This document shows, piece by piece, positions 48,610 to 59,871 of a DNA stretch of 64,000 nucleotides. Position 1 is the first letter of the stretch; the number at the start of each line of letters is the position of its first letter. The notes beneath the pieces are model-generated. The model did no database searches. It saw nothing but the letters and a program-made list of their open reading frames with translations, and had not been told where the DNA came from. The position numbers were made by a program, and so were the translations under genes. Location: assembly GCA_030549495.1 (NCBI GenBank), contig JAUIRK010000089.1, forward strand, positions 223,620 through 287,619, given 5' to 3'. Source of the DNA: Nectonema munidae. Lineage: Eukaryota > Nematomorpha > Nectonematoida > Nectonematidae.

Positions 48610-50445
48610 GGTAAGTTATTATATAACACCAGACCAGATATTGACCATTATTGATGAACTTGATGTAAATAATACGGAAGACATTTATGAAATTTCAATG
48701 AAACATGTGAAATATATAAAACAAATTTTATGTTATCCTTTATCTTACTCCATCAATCTAGCTTTAAATAATAATAGATTTCCTGATGTACTGAAATTAC
48801 ATAAAGTTATACCTGTTCATAAAAAAGGTGACAAATCTGCGATCGAAAACTTTAGACCCATCTCAATAATACCAATATTTTCCAAAATATTTGAAAAGTT
48901 TATTCATAAACAGTTAAATATTTACATAAATTCAAATAATTATATTAATACATTTCAATTTGGGTTTAGAGAAAGCTATTCAACTGAGGCATATCACGCG
49001 TATTTGATAGGAAAAGTAGTTGAAATCATTGAAAAGAAAGATGATGCACTTCTTTTCTTCTTCGATCTTTCGAAAGCTTTTGATAGATTGAGCCATTCTA
49101 CTCTGATTGAAAATCTCTTTAGGTGCAAGATTGGGAAGAATACCTTACTTTTCTTTTCTTCTTACTTAAATAACAGATCACAAAAAGTTAAATTAAATGA
49201 TACATTTTCTAACATCTTACCTGTCAGAGCCGGTGTTCCTCAGGGATCTATCCTTTCACCTCTTCTTTTCAACATTGCAATTAACAACATATTTTACATC
49301 TCAGAGACTCTAAACTATTTACTCTTTGCTGATGATATTTGTGCTTATTTACCATTATCCAAAATAAAAGAAGGCAATAACATTGACTCAAATAAGCTAA
49401 ATTCAGAACTCAATTCACTTTATGAATGGTGCGACATCAACAATCTTCGAATAAACAAAGGCAAAACTAAATGTATGTTAATTTCGAATAAATGAAAAAT
49501 AGACAAAAGCTTTCTATTTCAAACTGGTATAGAAGTAGTTGATAAATTTGAAATACTAGGTTTAATTATTGATAAAAAACTCAAATTTAATCATCAGGGT
49601 TGAAAAAATAGCATTAAATTTGAATAGAATAAATGGCATTTTGTACCGTACCAAAAATATTTTCCCTTTAAAAACAAGACTGACAATATATAAGCAACTT
49701 TTCTTATCATACTTGAACTATAGCATTTTTAATTGGTATCCATATGGAAAAAAGCGCATTGAAATTATACAAAAAAAAAAGCATTGAGAATTGTTTTTCA
49801 TCTTAAGTATAGGGACCATACCAGTGCCATTTTTAATGAAAATAATTTATTGAAAGTGGATGACATTTACCAACTTAGAGTTGCAATGTTTCTATTTAAA
49901 AACTTAACTGGTAAATTATATAATGTTTTTGGTAGCTTTATTAATTTTAAACCATCTCATTATGAAACAAGATTTTCCAACCAACCAATCAGGGTAGACT
50001 ACTCACTTAAAGGTTCGAACATTTCCATTCTTAAAAAAACTAATCAATTTTTCAAAAATCACACATTTTTGTATGATAATCTAGATGTTTCATACTTCTC
50101 ATTTAAAAATAGAGTAAAACATTACCTTTTAGGTTTAAATAAATGTACATCTTAACTTTATAGTTTATATTTTTGTTAAAATTTTAATAATATCCTAAAA
50201 AATCTAATAACGGCCATACTTGGCTTTTGATTTTTTAGTAATATTAATTTCAAAAAAAAAAAAAAAAAAAAATTCAAACTATTCTACATTTATGCTTTAA
50301 TACATACCTTCAAACTTTTCATACTTATAAATATATACATATATATGTCTATTAATTATTAGAATGATGATCTTGTAATTGTTTTATTGTTTGTGAAATA
50401 TTCTCCTTGCTTTTTTTTTTATCAATAAATCTTCTTCTTCTTATA
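48610..50445 (+). mobile_element. 5'-truncated CR1/Jockey-type LINE
   Basis: The RT domain is open over 284 residues (48641-49495). It carries HKVIPVHKKGDKSAIENFRP (finger), GFRESYSTEAYHAYL, FFFDLSKAFDRLSH (motif A, catalytic Asp), AGVPQGSILSPLLF (motif B) and LLFADDICAY (motif C, FADD). Further C-terminal frames at 49569-50155 hold the LSYLNYSIFNWYPYG and LKYRDHTSAIF blocks usual after the RT. At least two frame changes and a stop. The endonuclease and ORF1 are absent, so the copy is 5'-truncated. The 3' region has an A21 run at 50252-50272 and ends near ATCAATAAA followed by (CTT)n at 50429-50443. Different family from the 59-63 kb LINE. Confidence 0.85.
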
Positions 50446-50990
50446 TAGCAGAATAAACCTTGTGTTATAGAAAATATTTTTGTCTTTGCTGAAGATTGTG
50501 TTATTGTCTCTTATTTTGGGGTTTTCATAATTTGTTGTAATCTTATATTAAATTAAAATAAATACACGATAATCAAAAAAGATTTTTTAATAGTATTTAA
50601 AAATGTTTCTAAAAAAATTAGTTTTACAAATGTAGCGGGGATTTTTGATCTTTTATATCGGTTAAAAAAATTACTTGTGTTTTTACGATCTTTTTGATAA
50701 TTCATTTATTTTTGTCATATTAAACTTAAAATATACGAGTTTGTGACAGCCTTCAATACAATGAGGAAGCATATGTACGAGGACACTAACTGAAGGCTTC
50801 TCATATTAGTATTTCAGTACTCTGATTTTTGTAAATTGATACAAGCTATAAATAGATAACCTCGATATCCACATAAATATAGGTATTACATTTGGATTCA
50901 TGTGAGGAATATTCTTCTTTATTGGCTTATATTATTCTTTAATTATAAACAATTTTTTGGCATACGACTCTTCCATTTTCCAATAGAATA
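50446..50990. other. AT-rich non-coding stretch
   Basis: Nothing recognised between the LINE tail and the tandem repeat array. Confidence 0.45.
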
Positions 50991-50994
50991 AGTT

Positions 50995-51840
50995 TGACCA
51001 TCCAATAATAGCTAAATATTCCAGAAATGAAACCAGCATGATTGATTTGGTATTAAAACATATATTTCAAGAAAATATTTTTGGAGACAATTTTCAGAGG
51101 TAAACCGCAAATTTGATTAATACTTATAGGTATTTCCAAATCCTAAATGTAAAAAATGAGTTCAAAAATGAAAACAGCATGATCGATTTGGTATTAAAAC
51201 AAATATTTCATGTAAAATTTATAGAATATTTTTGGAGATAGCTTTTAGAAGTAAACCGCAAATTTTGACTGATATTTTAAAACCTCTAAATGTGAAAAAT
51301 GAGTTCAGAAATGAAAACAGCATGGTTGATTTGGTATAAAGCATATATTTCATTGTAAAATTTGAATGAATGTATTTGGAGACAATTTTCAGAAGTAAAC
51401 CGCAAATTTAATTAACACTTATAGGTATTTTCAGATCCTAAACGTAAAAAATGAGTCCAGAAATGAAACCAGCATGTCCGATTTAGTATAACACATATGT
51501 TTTTATGTAAAATGTGAAGGAATGTTTTTGGAGACAATTTTCAGAAGTAAACCGCAAATTTGATTAACACTTATATGTATTTTCAAATCCTAAATGTAAA
51601 AAATGAGTCAAGAAATGAAAACAACATGATCGATTTGGTATAAAACATATATTTTATGTAAAATATGAAGGAATGTTTTTGGAGACAATTTTCAGAAGTA
51701 AACCCCAAATTTGATTAACACATATAGGTATTTTCATATCCTAGTAAAAAATAAGTTCAGAAATGAAAACAGCATGACTGATTTAGTATAAAAACATATA
51801 TTTTATGTAAAATTTGAAAGTATATTTTATTAGATATATT
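50995..51840. repeat. tandem array, unit 141-152 bp, about 5.7 copies
   Basis: A diverged repeat unit carries the markers CAGCATGATTGATTTGGTAT, TTTGGAGACAATTTTCAGA, AGTAAACCGCAAATTTGATT and CCTAAATGTAAAAAATGAG. The CAGCATG-type marker recurs at about 51034, 51175, 51318, 51470, 51622 and 51770, so the spacing is 141, 143, 152, 152 and 148. No coding capacity. Confidence 0.85.
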
Positions 51841-52202
51841 TTTGATCAATCAAAATTTTGATTGACATTTTCTAAAAAGTAGCCATGATTATTGAAAAAA
51901 TTAAATATATAAAGTGTTATGCGTTCTAAATTGTATATAATTATAAATTTTCAGGGTATTATATAATATAGATCCTAAGTTATAAGGTTAAGTACAGATA
52001 ATGTCAAAATTTTGCTGAAAAATTTTAATTTTTTATTTTGATTGACAGTTTTGGACATGAAAGGGTCATTCAACTACCATGAAAATGGTTTCAAAAGATG
52101 CAGCTAGCGATTTTAGGAAAAGTCACAAAATTTGAAGGGATATGATTCAGCCAATTTTCTACAATTAATTTTTTAGCGAAGGGGGGGGGGGGTGTTTTAC
52201 GC

Positions 52203-52510
52203 CCCCAGCACTAATAGGGTTAAACACAGGCAAGCACTCAAAAACAGCGAGAACCCGACACAGGCAGGCACAAACAGTGTGGACTTAACCACATGCAAGC
52301 ACTTAAACAGATTTAGGCACAAAAGGGAACACTTAAACACAGGTAAGTACTAACAGAGGGCACTCAAACACAGGAAGGAACAAACAACGAGCACTCTATC
52401 AACAGGGAGCACCCAAACACAGGCAGGCACAAACAAGGAGCACTTAAACATAGGTAGGACTTAAACAATAGTCAAGCAGAAACAAGGAACACAGGCAGGC
52501 ACTCAAATAA
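52203..52510. repeat. degenerate minisatellite, unit about 30 bp
   Basis: Repeats around a CACTTAAACACAGGCAGGCA / CAAACAAGGAGCAC core, poor in T on the plus strand and strikingly unlike its surroundings. A G13 run lies just before it at about 52181. The spacing is irregular, indicating age. Confidence 0.75.
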
Positions 52511-53324
52511 AACGTGTAAGTAGCTGCTGGATTTTTAAAGAAGTCTAAACAACGGTTAGACTATAAATTTGAAGAATGTATTTGGTAGGACTTGTTCTAA
52601 TTTTTATTGCCCTATAGGTTATAAATTCTCTATACTTTTAATTTTTTTTTAAATATATAATTTCATTCTTAGTAGATGTTCACTATATTAATCAATTCTT
52701 ATATCAATTCTTATCTTATACATTCAACTCACTTTTATGATGACGCTACTTTGTTAAATTAGCTTTGTGCCTTGAATTGTTAAGTTCTTCATATATTTCC
52801 AAATTATTTTCTCAATTCTCTAATTTTATCTGTTAAGTTTATTTACTTATAATGCTCCTAGCGATATTAAGAAAATTCACAAAGATTGAGGCATTTGATT
52901 GAGCCAATTTTTTACAATATTCATTTTACCAGACTCCCAATCTAGGAGAATAACAAACTTGTAGTTTTTTCCGTATATAATGATATAAAAAGTATTGAAG
53001 TAATTTGTATTTATCGTAGTTTTGTTGATTTTTGATTTCTATTCATGCAAGCAATGCACAAATTGTTGAAGTTTTGGTCATTCATCTTCATATTGTAGGA
53101 ACAAAAGACACGTCTATAAATTTTTCACTGAAGGCCATAAATCTGAATCATGTACCATTTCGTCAAAGAAAGATTCCGATAAATGTATTAATTGTATACG
53201 GAAAAAATTTGTAAAGTTTAATCATGATGCATTCAACAAAAGACTGTAAATATAGGGCTCTTTTTTTAGATTTTATTAAAAAAAATTTCATCATTTACTG
53301 TATTACTAAGATTATGAGTATAAT

Positions 53325-53590
53325 CTTTTATTTTATTATTTTGTATCAATATTCATATAAACCTACAGATATATTTGTTGCTCCATATATTCATTCCTCT
53401 CTTTTTAAAAATGTATAAGTTTTATTTTATTTTGTATCAATATTCATATAAACCTACATTTATATTTGTTGCTCCATATTTTCATTCCTCTCTCTTTAAA
53501 AATGTAAAAGTTTTATTTTATTATTTTGTATCAATATTCATATAAACCTACATATATATTTGTTGCTTCATATATTCATTTCTCTACTTA
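53325..53590. repeat. tandem triplication, unit 91-94 bp
   Basis: Three near-identical copies begin at about 53341, 53432 and 53526, with markers TTGTATCAATATTCATATAA and TATTTGTTGCTCCATAT. High identity suggests a recent local duplication. Confidence 0.85.
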
Positions 53591-53979
53591 ATCTTCTTCA
53601 ATATTCTATGCATCTTCATACATTATTATATGTACTTTTTTTCATATGTAAATCATACTTGTAACACAACTCCTCACACTAAATATTTGCCTCCTCCTAC
53701 AACTCTGGTCTATGAACCCACTCTCAGATTTTATCTTTCATTCATCTTTAAACAGTTATCCTTTTAACCAAGTATATCTCATTACAACAAATGGCCTCTA
53801 ACAGTACCAAAGATCCTCTCATCTACTCTAACTCCATTTAATTCTTTTCATTCAAAGCATTTATATCTTCTACATTTAGTTGAAAACGTATACTCGTGGA
53901 GTCGAAAATTTGTTTTATTTAAATAAATTTGTTTGAAACTTAACTAAAAAAAGTCTTTTTTTTCCCATCTTGCTGTCCT

Positions 53980-54710
53980 TTTAATAGATCAGCTTTTAAT
54001 AGCTAAGATTACATTTGGTAGGGATCAAGAAGCAGCCTTAGTGAAAGCTATAAAGTTTAAAAATTATTTACTTTATTTTTTTTTAAGATGTAAAAGTCGC
54101 ATGAAGGAAAAAGAAATTAATCAACTCAGTAATCTAATTTTTGGTCCAGGCGGTCTTACATCATCAACATCACACTTTGAGTTTGAACAAAAAGAAAACG
54201 TTATTATTTCAAAATTTGGATATTTAGCTGGTACATATTTAACAAAAAAAATTTTGCCTACAGTAAAAACACATGTTTTTATACCCAGAATTGATCATAC
54301 ACTATTACCAATTAATTGGATGAACAATGCAGCTGAATTGTATAACAATATTTTAAAATATAATTGTGACTGGAAATCAAACACACTTCCTAAAATAATC
54401 TCAGATATACACGAGCAAGTTATTTATTAAGAAAGTATGATAAAGGCTTCATTATACGATAAAGGAGATTACGAAATTCTAGAAAAGGAAAAGCTATTTA
54501 ATACAAAGAAATTATGTTCAAGTCTGAATGATTCTGATAAAAATAATTATTTTTTTTCTAAACTAATTTCTAGAGATAATTTATTGGATAAACAAGTAAT
54601 TATATCGACAGATAGAAAATTCATTGCAAAAAACGTAACAAAAATTGCAAGCAAGCCTGGTAAACGAAAAATCTTTGCAATGAAAAAGCTTCAAAAAAGT
54701 AAGATTTAAA
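53980..54710 (+). pseudogene. Mutator-like (MULE) transposase relic
   Basis: Broken frames in order: KITFGRDQEAALVKAIKF near 54010 (like the 'GTDxExALxxAF' block of MULE transposases), then 54041-54430 ending with LLPINWMNNAAELYNNILK and DWKSNTLPKIISDIHEQV. This resembles the 'W.NN.AES.NHVLK...WK...LP.LI..L...V' block that follows the MULE catalytic core. 54437-54709 continues collinearly (MIKASLYDKGDYEI ... NLLDKQVIIS) to a basic end (SKPGKRKIFAMKKLQK). Assignment from motif pattern only; no terminal repeats found. Confidence 0.5.
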
Positions 54711-54943
54711 TATATCAGAGGTCTGGCAAGACCTCACCAAACTTGCCAGCCTTATTATATATTTAAATGTGTAAATCGTAAAATGCTTAAAAAATATACT
54801 TAAAATAAAAATTTTCAAAAAATATTTTACATACATATTGAAAGCCACATTTCAAAAATTCTACCTAAAAGTTCAAAAAATTTAACTTTGAAATTGCAGT
54901 TTTATTTCATAAAAACTATATGATTGGTTGAAATGTTTATGTA

Positions 54944-54948
<5 letters not shown>

Positions 54949-55003
<55 letters not shown>

Positions 55004-55015
55004 ACTAATACTACT
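54949..55015. repeat. (AAT)n microsatellite
   Basis: Uninterrupted AAT repeats to about 55000, then ACTACTAATACTAC. Confidence 0.95.
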
Positions 55016-56235
55016 TTTTGCAAATTTTTACTTGTTTGATTTGCAGAAAGAATTAAACTGTTTTTCAATATTTCATTTTAATGATATATATATATCATTA
55101 GAAAGCTTATCGTTTGCTACATACTCTAGAATAATTTATTTTTGCAAAAGTTTTAACAAATTTTAATAAATGGACTTTACTTCGAAAAATTTAGTCTAAA
55201 TTTTTGAAAAAATTACGGACAACCTTTTTATTGAAGCATAATGTGAAGATTTTTAAAAAAAAATTGAATGAAAATGGTATCATTGGAAAGGTATACTCTT
55301 TGTGGTTAACATAGGCTAGGTTATACAAATAAATATATTTTCATTTTTCCAAAATCCGGTTTTATGTGAGGTCAGTCAACTTTTATCTAGTTTCAAAAAA
55401 TAGCAATAATTAACGTGATGAGTTTATATATTATTTCTTCAAAATTTTATATTCACAAAGGTAGAATATGGTTTTTAACATTTTTAAATGTCATAGTTAA
55501 ATAAAAATGTCGAAAATTAATATTTATTTTTTACTTTTTATGGGTCAGTAGTATAGGTCAGTATAATATTTTTCTAATAAATTTTAAATTATTTTTCAAG
55601 TGAAAAATGCCGATTAAATGTACAAGTTTTGTTGGATAATCGTAGTCTACTTTTATTTAGTTTAGATACAATCTTTCTAATTTTTAACGAAGGGCATTCG
55701 TTATATTTATACCGACAGTGTGCGAAGAATAAATCATATTATTGATTGATTTTAGAGCATAACTATGCGAAGAAAGATTAACACATGTTGCATTACGCGT
55801 TTGTGAGCGCAGTGAATTCTTATCTCGCATACGCTTCACCACGTATTTAGCACGCGTGTGTGGTTTATTTTATCGGGCTAGTGTACGCTTAGTTTATTTG
55901 TAGTGTTCCTAGCTTAAATCTTAGTCAAATATTAAAACGCTTATAAATTTCACATTTCTCAACAAAATGCATCATGCGATATACCAAATTAAAGCATTTT
56001 TATGGGCTTTCAGAATACATTACTTATATCATAAGTCATTAAGAAATATCATTTTACTGTTTATATTTTCCATGGGCTTCATACCATTAGTTAGCAGATA
56101 AGGGATGCATTTTAAACTAAAACAGTAATATATTTGAAGAAATATTTTTTCAGTATAAAGAGTTTAAAAAACTCTTCTCTAATATGTAATGATATATTCT
56201 CATAACCTGTACGGTTGAACGTGGGTAGACAACTT
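55016..56235. other. AT-rich non-coding stretch
   Basis: No coding signal. A GC-richer patch at about 55690-55870 (CACGCGTGTGTGG) was examined and not recognised. Confidence 0.45.
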
Positions 56236-56239
56236 GCGT

Positions 56240-56412
56240 GTTATCTCCAACCCGTATATTACGATGATTCTTCTCCAACCTGTATTCTACGATGATTCAT
56301 CTCCAAACTATATACTACAATGATTCATCTCCAACCTGTATACTACGATAATTCATCTCCAACCTGTATACTAGGATGATTCATCTTCAACCTGTATACT
56401 ACGATGGTTTCT
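56240..56412. repeat. 28-bp minisatellite, about six copies
   Basis: Unit ATCTCCAACCTGTATACTAC + GATGATTC, with single-base variants between copies. Two extra partial copies recur at about 56500-56550, within a duplicated stretch containing CATTCGGGGAGA (56494 and 56594). Confidence 0.9.
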
Positions 56413-56654
56413 ATTCCATGTTCAAATAACTAGGGAGACAATGTTCAACTTTCTGTTCACATTCTGCTAGATGTAAGATTTGATATACCCCATTCGGGGA
56501 GACGATGGTTCATCTACAACCTGTATACCGCGATAATTCATCTCCAACCTATCAGTTCATATTTTGCTAGATGTAAGGTTTGATATACCTCATTCGGGGA
56601 GAGGATGTTAGATAAGTTATTAATTTTTTCACGATATTAAATAATTTATTTTAT

Positions 56655-56985
56655 CAAATAATCAAAATAAAATTCTGTAATCAAAGAATCGAAAAATATT
56701 CTTTAAAAAATCAAAAAATATCAAACTTTCTGTTCATATTTTGCTACCTCATACGATGTTACAAAAGTTATTACCTATACTTTGCAATTTGCACGATTTT
56801 AAATATTATATTTGTCAAATAATCAAAATAAAATTCTGTAATCAAAGAATCGAAAAATATTCTTTAAAAAATCAAAAAATATCAAACTTTCTGTTCATAT
56901 TTTGCTACCTCATACGATGTTACAAAAGTTATTACCTATACTTTGCAATTTGCACGATTTTAAATATTATATTTGTCCAATAATC
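56655..56985. repeat. 161-bp tandem duplication
   Basis: Two virtually identical units, 56655-56815 and 56816-56976, each starting CAAATAATCAAAATAAAATT and containing CTTTCTGTTCATATTTTGCT. A partial third copy leads into the palindrome that follows. Confidence 0.9.
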
Positions 56986-56989
56986 AAAG

Positions 56990-57189
56990 AATCGAAAAAT
57001 GTTCAAATCAAAAAATATTTATTCTTTTTAAATATATCGTTGGCTCCCCTTACTTTTAAAATTGAAAGATAACACTAGTCTTTAATAATTAATTTTTATC
57101 AAATTATGCACACAAGAAACTAAAAGTAAGGGGAGCCAACGATATATTTAAAAAGAATAAATATTTTTTGATTTGAACATTTTTCGATT
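56990..57189. repeat. perfect palindrome, 69-bp arms, 62-bp loop
   Basis: Left arm 56990-57058 and right arm 57121-57189 are exact reverse complements by base-by-base reading. Both contain TTGGCTCCCCTTAC / GTAAGGGGAGCCAA at the loop side. The outer 11 bases (AATCGAAAAAT) come from the 161-bp tandem unit on the left. Confidence 0.93.
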
Positions 57190-58129
57190 TTTGAACTTTA
57201 CCGAAACGATTGGAATTAAAAAAGCAAATTATATAAAATTTTATATTATTCTTTTAAAAAGTATGTATAAGCGTTTTAGAGTCATTTTTAGCCCCATTGA
57301 AATTTGAAACTCAAAATTATAGTGTTTATATAATTTCTTTTATTCAGTAAATCTAGACAAATACACAAGACTTTTAGTTTTACATATAAAAAATAATCAT
57401 TAAAAGTCTGCAGATATTCAATAGTGGTGAGTCATTTTAATTTATTTTCTGGAAAATATTATACATAAAAACAGAATAATACATTAAAATTAAAGTTATC
57501 TCTACTTGCCTTTAATCTTCAGGTTTTAGTGTACTTATATAAAACAAAGCTGTGCAATTAAATAGCATAGTTTTCAAAAAAAATTGAGAAATATGTCAAA
57601 AAATATTGTAAAATCATTTTAGCATAAACACGATTTTTTTATTTGGGAATAATCTAACATTTTCTAGATTTGTTAATTTAAGTTATTTTATAATAAAATT
57701 TATATATATTTACTTGTTAAGAAATTTTAAAGTTTTTATTTATATTTTGTTTAATTTTATTTTTTTTCTTTGAAAAATAAAAAATTTTCGCATAGACATT
57801 TCAATCCTTATCGAGGTAACAAAAATGGTTCACAATTATAAAAATTTTGCATTCTTATCATCAGAATGAGTTCCTTGACATAACTTTATAGATTAAGATG
57901 ATATTTTTCTTAATAAGAAACTCGAGATTTATATGTATGTCAAGTTTCATGTTCATATCTTTTTTTATTGAGTGGCAATTTAGCTTTATTTCGGACGGTT
58001 CATTTATCACGACCCTACAAATTAACATGCCATTGAAAACCTATAATTTTATAATCAAGTACCCCATAGATGTGTCTATTATTTATTGTTATATAGATAA
58101 AATTAAAATACTAAATTTTGTAATATTAA
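57190..58129. other. AT-rich non-coding stretch
   Basis: No coding or repeat structure recognised. Confidence 0.45.
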
Positions 58130-58250
58130 CCCTTTGAGGACCAAAGGCTCACCAGTGACCCAAGAAATTAAAATTGTCTGCTTTGAATATATAAAATTCC
58201 ATTGAAAAAGAAAGCAGACGAATTTTCCTCAAAATGTTGGTCCTCAAAAA
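58130..58250. mobile_element. piggyBac-like MITE (copy B)
   Basis: TTAA (58126-58129) then CCCTTTGAGGACCAA; right side TTGGTCCTCAAA at 58237-58248. Inner complementary blocks GTCTGCTTT / AAAGCAGAC make it nearly a full hairpin. Related to the copy at 43571; the right TTAA is lost in A-rich sequence. Confidence 0.6.
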
Positions 58251-58947
58251 AAATAGCATAATCGATCCACCTTTTTATCGCTAAAACTCAAAATTGACCT
58301 TTGGTTCTTGTTTAAGGATACTCACTCAGTTAGGTGCATAATTGGAATAAATATGTAACAAGTGATTATTTCATTTACTGAAGTCCAAAATTTTATTGAT
58401 GATAAATTAAAAATTTATAAAATAAATATATTAATAATATTAATAATAAATTATATATAAAAAATTTAATATATAGATTTTAAAATAATCTTTTAATCTT
58501 TGTTTACATTTTTCTTTCATTTTTTGTTTATTTATTCATTGGTACGCCACTGGAGTTCTATTGTCAACTTTTCAACACAGAGAAGAGGGCACTTTAAAGT
58601 TAACTCCAAAGAGTGGGTAGGGTAATAGAAAGCGTATGCATGTATATATTTTGTTTAAAAATTATTGTTTTTATCTTTTGATTTATAGATTTTTTTGATA
58701 AAATAAACGTGAAAAGATGTACATAACAATAAGCATTCAATATTTTTACAAAAATGATAAAAAATTGTTTACAACTCTGCCTCCATTTCTGCTATCTTCC
58801 AAAATGGGAACTTTTCCTATTTCATGCTATTTGGTGGAATGGAGGAGAAGTTTTTACAACCTTTATTTTTCATTTTTATAAACATCGTCATATTGCATAC
58901 TTATTTTGTTGAAGGCAGAATTCAATTTTGAAATAGCACATTATAAA

Positions 58948-59207
58948 CAGTGGCGTACCAACAGCGGGAGAAAGAGGCGGTGTGTCCCGAATGCAGAATT
59001 TATTTATATATATATCATCAATATTAATCCAGGTCTTTTAGACTTAAATATTGATGTAATATTGGTTTGCTACACTTTTATTCCAATTTTTCACATTTTT
59101 ATATCTGTATTATTTAGTTTTGGGCGTCTTGAAGTGCTATTTGGAATTCTTAGAGACCCTAAAATTAGCATCCTCCGCGGGCAGCATTAAAGATAGGGAC
59201 GTCACTG
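58948..59207. mobile_element. hAT-type MITE with 8-bp duplication
   Basis: 260-bp element. Left end CAGTGGCGTACCAACAGC; right end, reverse-complemented, CAGTGACGTCCCTATC. Flanking octamers ATTATAAA (58940-58947) and ATTATATA (59208-59215) match at 7 of 8. A lone similar end (GGTACGCCACTG) sits at 58541-58552 in the opposite orientation, without a partner. Confidence 0.75.
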
Positions 59208-59871
59208 ATTATATACGGTTCTTTTGTGAATATAGTTTTAATTTGACATATACTAGGCCGTCTTCTCTTTGCTAAATCTTCTCTTTTAACTCTTTTCCAA
59301 TTGGAATCAAAATACTTTAATCTTTTTTTTAACTATTTACAATTCTTTTAGTTTTGGCAAGTTTTCCTAGTATAATAATAATAATAATAATAATAATTTA
59401 TTCATTTACACAAGAGCAAAATTACATGAGGAATAAAGGACTTCATAAATTTATACACACATTCATTTAAATAAGAGAAAAAAAAAATGATAAATCTTTA
59501 GAAAACTGCAAATTTTCATCACCAGAATGACGAAAAAATTTATTCAATGAAGAGTTTGAAGGTTATATATATTCAATTCACTGAAGATCACTTTAGAGGA
59601 GAGAAGACAAAGGGATAAAACTATCCATCGAGATGACTGGTCTCCAAAGTTTATACTACACATATTTTAAAAAAAAACAGAGGGAAAAAAAGACAGCAAT
59701 AATGAAAATATTTTTTACATATTGAGATTATTTAATATGTTACATATATATATATATATATGGCATGTATATACAGCCTAAAAATGATAAATAATATTTA
59801 ATTTAATGTATTGTTATTATATAAAATTTTATATTTGGATATATTTAAAGGAGAAGAAAAGTGTAGTGAAG

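Noticed and set aside
59750-59762. Short (TA)n run
   Set aside because: Simple low-complexity sequence inside the LINE 3' region, not a separate feature.
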